Origin: a virus
Reading direction: 5' to 3' (one strand)
IMG/VR virus record: IMGVR_UViG_3300008120_008125
Span: 1-21,866 of that record
Length of the DNA stretch: 21,866 nt
Below are positions 14,819 through 21,866 of this stretch, one piece after another. A program made the translations under genes and the position numbers. How positions within the stretch are numbered: the first letter of the stretch is position 1; the number at the start of each line of letters is the position of its first letter. The notes beneath the pieces were generated by a model. It did no database searches and was not told the origin of the DNA. It worked only from the letters and a program-made list of their open reading frames with translations.

Positions 14819-14845
14819 TCGCGATGCTCGTGGTTGAGATCGCGA
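14819..14845 (+). promoter_or_regulatory. 5'-leader hairpin of groES-groEL
   Basis: TCGCGAT (14819-14825) pairs with ATCGCGA (14839-14845) around a 13-base loop, starting at about the first transcribed base. It is not a CIRCE element (arms differ from TTAGCACTC/GAGTGCTAA). It leaves the ribosome binding site AAGGAGAA (14867-14874) free and may stabilise the mRNA. Confidence 0.6.
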
Positions 14846-14880
14846 TATTACTTTCTTGCTTAACATAAGGAGAAACTTCA

Positions 14881-16805
<1,925 letters not shown>

Positions 16806-16810
16806 TATAA

Positions 16811-16835
16811 AAAGGCGGAGCAATCCGCCTTTTTT
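16811..16835 (+). terminator. Intrinsic terminator after groEL
   Basis: AAAGGCGGA (16811-16819), a GCAA tetraloop, and TCCGCCTTT (16824-16832) form a 9-bp stem that runs into a T-tract (16830-16835). It closes the groESL unit. Confidence 0.92.
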
Positions 16836-16836
16836 A

Positions 16837-16865
16837 TTGACAGGTAAGTCAGTGTCTACTATAAT
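16837..16865 (+). promoter_or_regulatory. Consensus sigma-70 promoter (TTGACA-N17-TATAAT)
   Basis: Both hexamers are perfect (16837-16842 and 16860-16865) with ideal 17-base spacing. The -35 begins one base after the groEL terminator T-tract. The predicted start, about 16872, is only a few bases before ATG 16875. Confidence 0.88.
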
Positions 16866-16874
16866 AATAAGTAC

Positions 16875-17222
16875 ATGATGAGCTTGATCAAAGAATTCAA
16901 ACAACTAACACCAGGCGAAAAAATAACTATTGCCTGGACTACTGTGTCATTGTTATTTGCAGCGTTTCTAATATTAGTTGGTATTACTGCTACTCGCGGC
17001 GAAGACATTGAATACACTAAACAAAGATTAACCGTCATTGAACAGCGTCTAAATAGCATTGACCAACGTATTGAAATTGCTAATAGTCGTAGCCTTGAAC
17101 TAAGAGAACAAACAGATAGGCTATCAAAAGCTGTAGAAGAGGTATCTAAACATGATGTATCGCAGGACTACGGAATTGCTGAAATAAACAAAGCATTACA
17201 GGAAAAGAAACCATCAAAGTAA
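16875..17222 (+). CDS. Small membrane-anchored coiled-coil protein (115 aa)
   Basis: ATG 16875 (or the adjacent ATG 16878) sits within a few bases of the predicted transcription start and has no Shine-Dalgarno, so the mRNA appears leaderless or nearly so. A short N-terminus with one hydrophobic segment (TIAWTTVSLLFAAFLILVGITA, about residues 18-39) is followed by a coiled coil with clear heptads (YTKQRLTVIEQRLNSIDQRI, then LELREQTDRLSKAVEEVSKH, about 47-93) and a Lys-rich end. Which side of the membrane the coil faces cannot be decided by eye. Early expression of a membrane coiled-coil protein would suit host takeover, superinfection exclusion or lysis control (spanin-like), but no family is recognised. 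Confidence 0.75.
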   Translation: MMSLIKEFKQLTPGEKITIAWTTVSLLFAAFLILVGITATRGEDIEYTKQRLTVIEQRLNSIDQRIEIANSRSLELREQTDRLSKAVEEVSKHDVSQDYGIAEINKALQEKKPSK

Positions 17223-17224
17223 CC

Positions 17225-17253
17225 TTGACAAACTTTCTAACTTTATATACAAT
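17225..17253 (+). promoter_or_regulatory. Sigma-70 promoter (TTGACA-N17-TACAAT)
   Basis: A perfect -35 (17225-17230), 17-base spacer and 5/6 -10 (17248-17253). The predicted start falls at about 17260, which is the A of the downstream ATG. Confidence 0.8.
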
Positions 17254-17259
17254 TAACAT

Positions 17260-17709
17260 ATGATTCAAGCAGAACGTGAACAAATAGATCGCATTATGAG
17301 TGCCGCTAATCGCATGATCTGGGTAACCTTTACTAAAGAAGGCATCCATAAATATCCTGCGGCAGCTACAGATCCGCAGTTGGCCACCGGAGATGAATAT
17401 GATGTATCGTTTCTTGCCTATCCTCATCGTCACATATTTCACTTTAGGGTGTCAATCGATGTGTTCCACAATGATAGGGACATCGAGTTCATCCAATTCA
17501 AACGATGGTTGGAAGGGTTGTATAATGGTGGGAACGCGATTCTAGAATTAGATTACAAATCCTGTGAAATGATTGCCGATGACCTATATATTAAAATTGC
17601 TGAACGCTATCCTAACCGCACCGTTATCATTGATGTAAGTGAGGACAACGAGAACGGCTGCTCTATTACCTACAACACACATCGTCCTTACCAAACAGTA
17701 GCAATCTAA
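17260..17709 (+). CDS. Conserved phage protein, possibly PTPS/QueD-like T-fold (149 aa)
   Basis: ATG 17260 coincides with the predicted start of the upstream sigma-70 promoter; no Shine-Dalgarno is present, so the transcript is probably leaderless. The layout recalls 6-pyruvoyl-tetrahydropterin synthase/QueD: a His cluster PHRHIFHFRV (H56, H58, H61) where QueD has its zinc HGHxF, then DIEFIQFKRWLE (like the DFxxLK helix), then SCEMIADDL (C102-E103, like the PTxExxA helix), and IDVSEDNENG (like the final VxVxET strand). The QueD catalytic Cys before the HGH motif is not seen, so activity is doubtful and homology is an inference from pattern only. If true, it would be a possible source of a 7-deazaguanine precursor for the TGT-like enzyme. 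I recall unnamed relatives in cyanophage-type myoviruses. Confidence 0.7.
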   Translation: MIQAEREQIDRIMSAANRMIWVTFTKEGIHKYPAAATDPQLATGDEYDVSFLAYPHRHIFHFRVSIDVFHNDRDIEFIQFKRWLEGLYNGGNAILELDYKSCEMIADDLYIKIAERYPNRTVIIDVSEDNENGCSITYNTHRPYQTVAI

Positions 17710-17758
17710 GCAGTAAGTTTTTTCCAACCAACCTAAACGTCTATACAAGGAGACTACA

Positions 17759-17974
17759 GTGGCAAAGCCTGTGATTAAACCTAATCCTAAGGTAAATCAA
17801 ATCTTTGATGATCTTGAAAACTATTTGGAGTTCTGTCGCGATTATGGTTATCGCTATAACGAAGGAGACCTTTACAACTGGCAAAGGTATAGCTGGCAAC
17901 AGTTTAGTAAACATTCACAGGGCAAGAATGCCAAAAACATGTGGATGGAGGATGCACGTAAACTAGGCAATTAA
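17759..17974 (+). CDS. Small conserved-looking phage protein (71 aa), GTG start
   Basis: GTG at 17759 follows AAGGAGA (17747-17752), a strong Shine-Dalgarno, so the start is well supported. The product is small, helical and charged, with KVNQIFDDLENYLEFCRDYG followed by a Tyr/Trp-rich stretch (YRYNEGDLYNWQRYSWQQF) and a basic end. I recall similar small proteins starting with a KVNQIFxDL motif in T4-like aquatic phages; function unknown. Its 3' end is eight bases before the glycosyltransferase start, so it may head the same transcript. Confidence 0.75.
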   Translation: MAKPVIKPNPKVNQIFDDLENYLEFCRDYGYRYNEGDLYNWQRYSWQQFSKHSQGKNAKNMWMEDARKLGN

Positions 17975-17982
17975 GGTCAATC

Positions 17983-19170
17983 ATGAGAAAACTTTATTAC
18001 ATGGGTCTTGAAAGCTATGAAGCTAGATATACCCTACAACTCACAGAGTGGAATCGTAGAGTGTTTGAACGTCGCGGGCTAGACGTTGTTTATGTTCCTG
18101 GTGACACCATAGACAATACCAAAAGCATCAGCGTAGGTCAAGTGTTAGATGCACATGGCCGAAGCTATTTTTCAATGAGCCAGATGATGAATCTGGTACA
18201 GATGATGCGCAACGGAGAGGTACTACACAATGATGTTATCTACTTTGAAGACATGTTTCAACCCGGCATCGAGAGCCTACCTTATATTCTCGATCAAGTT
18301 CCTAGCACTCAACGTCCTAGGATTTTTGTTCGCTGTCTTGCTCAATCCATTGATCCTGATGATTTCGTACATGTATGGGGTATGGCAAAATGGATGGGTC
18401 TCTACGAACAAATGGTTAATGAATTTGCTACAGGAGCTCTCGCAACCAATGAAGAAATGGTTGCTCATATGCGTATTGCTGGATGGCGTGCTCCTATCTA
18501 TAATATTTCTGGACTAGCGTTTGGCAAAGAAGAAGTTCTTGAGCGTGTGAATCATAGAATGATGCCGTTTCCACAGCGTCAGCGCCGCGTGGGCTTTGCT
18601 GCCAGATTTGATCAAGAAAAGCAACCTGACTTCTTTATGGATGTGGCACAAGAGTATCAAAGTAGACATCCTGATGTTGAGTTTGCTATCTTCCAGGGTG
18701 GACCACTGCGTTCTAACAATCCCAAGTACGTTGAACGTGCCAGGACTATGGCTGCTCAAGGACAACTCAAGATCTATGAAAATTTGTCTAAGAATCAATA
18801 CTATCAACTGTTAACTGACACTCGTGTACTGTTCAATTGCGCACTACAAGATTGGGTCAGTAACACAGTGTCTGAAGCAGACACACTGGGCTGTAATGTG
18901 CTGTATCCTGCTTATCGCAGTTTCCCAGAGACTTTTGCCAACGATCCAGATCGCATGTATGTGCCTTGGAGCACTGATGATGCTATCTGTAAGTTAGAGA
19001 ATCTCATGGAACAGCCACATCACAACATGGGTCTAATTTCTGACTGGAACAATGGCACTGTTGATCGTGTGGTAGATATCATACTAGGACACGGCGAACA
19101 GTGGAATCGCAGTGGCAATAGATACAGAGATCATGTACCTGAGGCCAAATATCCGGTAGTCAAACTATGA
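17983..19170 (+). CDS. GT-B fold glycosyltransferase (family 4-like)
   Basis: ATG 17983 follows AAGG (about 17973-17976). The 395-residue protein has a divergent N-terminal Rossmann half with acceptor-side features (VIYFEDMFQPGIESLPYI) and a clearer C-terminal donor half: RRVGFAARFDQEKQPDFFMDVA (about 201-222, the GRxxxxKGxxxLL-type strand-helix), IFQGGPLR, then LFNCALQDWVSNTVSEADTLGCNVLYP (about 283-308), where E298 matches the first Glu of the GT4 EX7E region. The product would transfer a sugar from a nucleotide or lipid donor; the acceptor is unknown. Overlap by ATGA with a GalE-like epimerase suggests the donor may be a UDP-hexose. Possible roles: glycosylation of virion, of host surface, or of modified DNA. 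Confidence 0.8.
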   Translation: MRKLYYMGLESYEARYTLQLTEWNRRVFERRGLDVVYVPGDTIDNTKSISVGQVLDAHGRSYFSMSQMMNLVQMMRNGEVLHNDVIYFEDMFQPGIESLPYILDQVPSTQRPRIFVRCLAQSIDPDDFVHVWGMAKWMGLYEQMVNEFATGALATNEEMVAHMRIAGWRAPIYNISGLAFGKEEVLERVNHRMMPFPQRQRRVGFAARFDQEKQPDFFMDVAQEYQSRHPDVEFAIFQGGPLRSNNPKYVERARTMAAQGQLKIYENLSKNQYYQLLTDTRVLFNCALQDWVSNTVSEADTLGCNVLYPAYRSFPETFANDPDRMYVPWSTDDAICKLENLMEQPHHNMGLISDWNNGTVDRVVDIILGHGEQWNRSGNRYRDHVPEAKYPVVKL

Positions 19171-20114
19171 AAGTACTAGTAACTGGTTGTAGTGGTTATA
19201 TTGGTGGTCAGACTGCGATCAAACTAAAAGATCTTGGCCACCATGTAGTGGGCGTTGACTGGCAAATGCTGCCTACCCATCTAAGACCTTTCTTGGACAA
19301 GTTCATACACGAAGACTTTGGCAGTCAGGCAAGTCTGTTGGATCTGATGCAACTGCAACCTGACGCTGTAATACACTGCGCTGGCACTAGCCTTGTTGGT
19401 CCCAGCGCGACCAAGCCTGCACTCTACTACGACAATAACTTTGTTAAAACCAAACGTATGTTAGATACCTTGGTCAGTAACAAGTTCTTTCCACGCATTG
19501 TGTTCAGCAGCAGTGCCGCAGTGTATGGCGAAACTCTACTACCGTGTAAAGAAAACGATCACCTGAGTCCAATCAGTCCATATGGTGAAAGCAAACTCAT
19601 GGTTGAACAGATGCTGAGATCGTATAGATCAGCCTATGGTGTAGACAGTGTCAGCTTCAGATATTTCAATGCCTGCGGCGCAGATCCCAAAGGTAGGCAC
19701 GGACAAGCAGCCAACGCTACACATATCATAGCTAGAGTTCTTGAAAGCGTCAGAGATAATCAGCAGTTTACTCTTTTTGGCACAGACTACGATACCGAAG
19801 ATGGCACCTGTGTTAGAGATTATGTACATGTAGATGACATAGTGGCCGCACATGTCATGGCAATCAACAACATGGAAGTTCCGCAGGGCGTGTACAATCT
19901 TGGAACCAATCAAGGCGTGAGCAATCTTGAAATCATCAAACATGCAATCAAGATCACACAGATGGATCTACGCATTGTAAATGGTCAAAAACGTGCCGGT
20001 GATCCAGCAATATTGACAGCCAATGCCGAACGTTTTACTGCTATAACAGGTTGGAAACCAAAATACACCTTCGAAGAAACCATCGAACATGCCTGGCGTT
20101 GGTATAATCGATGA
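19167..20114 (+). CDS. galE: UDP-glucose 4-epimerase-like (extended SDR)
   Basis: Starts inside the stop of the glycosyltransferase (ATGA). The 315-residue protein shows the NAD-binding VTGCSGYIG (G7, G10, G13), the catalytic triad Ser/Tyr/Lys in FSSSAAVYG (Ser near 115) and YGESK (Y139, K143), the GalE-type RYFNACGADPKGRHGQ, and FGTDYDTEDGTCVRDYVHVDDIVAAH, which is the classic GalE signature for UDP-sugar binding and dimer contact. It therefore very likely epimerises C4 of a UDP-hexose (Glc/Gal or GlcNAc/GalNAc). It is slightly short (E. coli GalE 338). All catalytic residues are retained. Confidence 0.9.
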   Translation: MKVLVTGCSGYIGGQTAIKLKDLGHHVVGVDWQMLPTHLRPFLDKFIHEDFGSQASLLDLMQLQPDAVIHCAGTSLVGPSATKPALYYDNNFVKTKRMLDTLVSNKFFPRIVFSSSAAVYGETLLPCKENDHLSPISPYGESKLMVEQMLRSYRSAYGVDSVSFRYFNACGADPKGRHGQAANATHIIARVLESVRDNQQFTLFGTDYDTEDGTCVRDYVHVDDIVAAHVMAINNMEVPQGVYNLGTNQGVSNLEIIKHAIKITQMDLRIVNGQKRAGDPAILTANAERFTAITGWKPKYTFEETIEHAWRWYNR

Positions 20115-20728
20115 CCTATCAACGCTTGTTTGATTTCGAACAGGCACTGGCTGAATATACCGGTGCTAGATTTGCCATAGCTACCGACGGCTGTACTCAT
20201 GCCATACAGTTGGCAATGATCTATGATCAAGTTGACTACTGTAAGTTTACTCCGTTTACCTATCTCAGTGTGCCTATGATACTGCATAGGACCGGCGTTC
20301 GATTCGACTACCTGGCGGAAACTGAGCAAACCTGGTTAGGTGAATATCAGTTCATAGGCACCAGAATTTGGGATAGTGCTAGACTGCTGGCCCCAGGCAT
20401 GTATAGACCTGGACAAATGCAATGTCTTAGTTTTGGCAACGGCAAACCCATGCAGATAGGTAAAATGGGTGCCATTCTATTAGATGATGCACGGGCTTAC
20501 CAAGAGATAAGTATGTTACGTAGTGATGGGCGAGACCTACATGTTCATCCTTGGATTCAACAAAAAACATTCCCCGTAGGATTTCATTATAGTCCCACTT
20601 TAGAAGCTTGCGAAACCGGGCTGCGCTTGTTGCCCACAGTTGACCAAACTCCTAAGTTCGTAGCATACAATGATTGCAGACTAGTAGAATTTTATGATCA
20701 AACAAGTAAAACTAAACATCGATTATGA
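20111..20728 (+). CDS. Compact DegT/DnrJ/EryC1-type sugar aminotransferase
   Basis: Coupled to galE by ATGA. The 205-residue protein matches DegT enzymes in order: FEQALAEYTGARFAIATDGCTHAIQLAM (PLP phosphate loop region), CKFTPFTYLSVPMILHRTGV, a cofactor-ring Asp in WDSARLLAP (D88), and LSFGNGKPMQIGKMGAILLDD, where K112 fits the Schiff-base Lys. PVGFHYSPTLEACETGLRLLP matches the VGxNYRxSxxxAAxGLxQL end. Full-length relatives are about 370 residues, so this is a shortened form: the C-terminal domain is missing, and the central part is compressed. It may be a reduced functional enzyme typical of phages, or inactive. The last 35 bases overlap the next gene. Confidence 0.75.
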   Translation: MTYQRLFDFEQALAEYTGARFAIATDGCTHAIQLAMIYDQVDYCKFTPFTYLSVPMILHRTGVRFDYLAETEQTWLGEYQFIGTRIWDSARLLAPGMYRPGQMQCLSFGNGKPMQIGKMGAILLDDARAYQEISMLRSDGRDLHVHPWIQQKTFPVGFHYSPTLEACETGLRLLPTVDQTPKFVAYNDCRLVEFYDQTSKTKHRL

Positions 20729-21230
20729 ACGGTACGTAAACGCAGACTATCTAAGCCATAGTCATTCTTGCCTGTGCCAGTTAAAACGTGAACAGGCCGA
20801 GTTATATGAACCATGGAACGGGCTACCAGAATCATACACTGATGATAACACCAAACTGTTTCAACTTTGGTGGGATCGTGATCAGATAGACTACGACGAT
20901 CTTGGACGTCAGTTGGGCATGGAAGTAGTAACTGTGAGTTCGGTACTACAACCGCCCGGTTGTACAATTCCTTTACACAAAGACAGTTTTTACAGACTCA
21001 AAACAGAATTTCCAGATCGTACCGAACGTCGTGTACGTGCCAACATACATCTAACCGCTTATCGCATGGGCCAACTGATTCAATGGCAAGAGTCAGGTAG
21101 CAGTTTTACCTATGTGGGATGGGAAGCTGGTGATGGTATATTATGGGATAGTACCGTACCACACCTTGGGGCAAACGCTGGCATGGACAACAAAATTACC
21201 ATGCAGATCTCAGGATTCCTTATTGAATAA
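20694..21230 (+). CDS. 2OG-Fe(II) oxygenase-like protein with intact HxD...H
   Basis: ATG 20694 lies within the preceding gene's end; no strong Shine-Dalgarno is seen, suggesting coupling. The 178-residue protein carries LQPPGCTIPLHKDSFYRL with HxD (H95, D97), RVRANIHLT in the middle strand, and GDGILWDSTVPHLGANAG with the distal His (H157). This matches a double-stranded beta-helix oxygenase. The beta-hydroxylase or PhyH-like substrate is unknown; its position behind sugar genes suggests a nucleotide-sugar or glycan substrate, or a protein residue. It is the second 2OG-type gene in the cassette region and keeps the canonical iron ligands, unlike the next gene. Confidence 0.75.
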   Translation: MIKQVKLNIDYERYVNADYLSHSHSCLCQLKREQAELYEPWNGLPESYTDDNTKLFQLWWDRDQIDYDDLGRQLGMEVVTVSSVLQPPGCTIPLHKDSFYRLKTEFPDRTERRVRANIHLTAYRMGQLIQWQESGSSFTYVGWEAGDGILWDSTVPHLGANAGMDNKITMQISGFLIE

Positions 21231-21264
21231 TAATCTATACTATAGTTACTAAGAAAGAATTACA

Positions 21265-21866
21265 ATGACTGATGTTGAAACAAGCATTGCCTGGGATAAC
21301 AAAACCTTAGACTATGATTTAGCACGTTACAATTGGTGCGAATGGGCCATGTCCATGATTAATGAAGTAGCGCCTGAAGTTACTGAACTAGAAACCATGC
21401 ATTTAGTGTTAGAGCCTACCAAAATGGTCAAGGTACAACAGCATGTGCAGAATAGTTGTAGCAGGAAAGACTTCATGGAACTGTTTGATAAATTTACAGC
21501 CGAATACATACCAGAACGTATTGGTGGTCGTAGATACATGATTCAACGACAAGGTACGATGCGAGTTGTAATACCCAATCAAGCCAAAGTTGGACGTAGA
21601 TTACAGTTTCATCAAGGTATCTTTGTAGGTAATGGACGCGGTCTAAGAACAATTTGGACACCATTTACTCGTTGTGGTGGCACCAACAGCATGTGGATCA
21701 TGGACTTAGACGAAAGCAGACGTATTACCCGACAGGTTGTTAAAGAAAAATGGAGGTTGGAACGATTCGAAGACGAGTGTTTGAAATACGCATGGCCTGT
21801 TACTTTAGTACCAGGACAGAGTCATTTCTTTTTTCAAGATCACTTACACGGCAACGTCAACAACGA
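21265..21866 (+). CDS. StrA/sporadic-carbohydrate-cluster-like 2OG-Fe(II) oxygenase, HxG variant, 3' partial
   Basis: ATG 21265 begins a frame that is still open at the window edge (about 200 residues visible). A TATACT box (21236-21241) lies upstream without a good -35, and a purine stretch AAGAAAGAA (21251-21259) may serve as ribosome binding site. The sequence YMIQRQGTMRVVIPNQ, QFHQGIFVGNGRGLRTIWTP, TNSMWIMDLDESRR and FFFQDHLHGNVNN follows the StrA/WbfX-type oxygenases linked to sugar clusters (pattern FHRDSDYGH...NFWLPLT...NSLWIES...LHGN, recalled). At the iron site the second ligand is Gly: H116-Q-G118 instead of HxD; the distal His is H195. Loss of this carboxylate is the hallmark of Fe/2OG halogenases (HxA or HxG). 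The protein may thus be a halogenase, or a non-catalytic member. Confidence 0.7.
   Translation, partial: MTDVETSIAWDNKTLDYDLARYNWCEWAMSMINEVAPEVTELETMHLVLEPTKMVKVQQHVQNSCSRKDFMELFDKFTAEYIPERIGGRRYMIQRQGTMRVVIPNQAKVGRRLQFHQGIFVGNGRGLRTIWTPFTRCGGTNSMWIMDLDESRRITRQVVKEKWRLERFEDECLKYAWPVTLVPGQSHFFFQDHLHGNVNN

Noticed and set aside
14819-14845. CIRCE heat-shock operator before groES
   Set aside because: The inverted repeat arms do not resemble TTAGCACTC/GAGTGCTAA and the spacing is 13 rather than 9 bases.
18230-18517. 95-residue + strand ORF inside the glycosyltransferase
   Set aside because: Out-of-frame shadow fully inside a gene with recognisable motifs.

Overview
The window looks like about 22 kb of a T4-like tailed-phage (myovirus) genome. 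All supported genes are on the + strand, packed tightly, and often joined by ATGA stop/start overlaps. The phage assignment rests on a family-B DNA polymerase of the T4 gp43 type, a T4 gp45-like sliding clamp, a DsbA-like small DNA-binding protein, and a perfect T4-type late promoter box (TATAAATA). No tRNA, CRISPR array, insertion sequence or integrase was seen. The host is probably a proteobacterium. The phage-borne GroEL reads like a betaproteobacterial one, which suggests (but does not prove) a betaproteobacterial, perhaps freshwater, host. Several small proteins resemble, from memory, unnamed families of aquatic T4-like phages.

Layout. Positions 1-4423 hold a run of virion- or accessory-type genes: a 5'-truncated Ala/Pro-rich protein, a small ORF, a three-part HAD phosphatase / HExxH peptidase / basic Cys-containing fusion, a Cys-rich protein, a Ser/Thr/Gln-rich protein and a nucleotidyltransferase-fold protein. 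Several share an MRA/MKF-type N-terminus. Positions 4448-6599 hold a protein with a histone-H1-like tail and a long helical body behind a late-like promoter, two small ORFs, and a 2OG-Fe(II) oxygenase-like protein. Positions 6626-14726 are the replication/DNA-transaction block: DsbA-like protein, a broken radical-SAM gene, DNA polymerase, a methyltransferase-like protein, sliding clamp, a TGT/DpdA-like base-exchange enzyme and two unnamed small genes. Positions 14805-16835 form a self-contained groES-groEL unit with late promoter, 5'-leader hairpin and intrinsic terminator. Positions 16837-17974 carry two genes behind near-consensus sigma-70 promoters that almost touch the start codons, then a small GTG-start gene. 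From 17983 to the window end lies a glycan-type cassette: GT-B glycosyltransferase, GalE-like epimerase, compact DegT-like aminotransferase, a 2OG-Fe(II) oxygenase and a 3'-truncated StrA-like oxygenase with an unusual HxG in place of HxD.

Most worth checking: (1) the polymerase seems to lack the second half of catalytic motif C (YGDT followed directly by EIAVQL), which suggests an in-frame deletion, and 2 kb upstream a radical-SAM gene seems to have lost its middle; (2) a TGT/DpdA-like enzyme sits translationally coupled to the clamp gene, with a possible PTPS/QueD-like protein elsewhere in the window; (3) a complete phage groESL with its own late promoter; (4) apparent leaderless early transcripts; (5) a candidate halogenase-like HxG oxygenase at the right edge. 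All functional calls come from reading motifs by eye; no database search was run.
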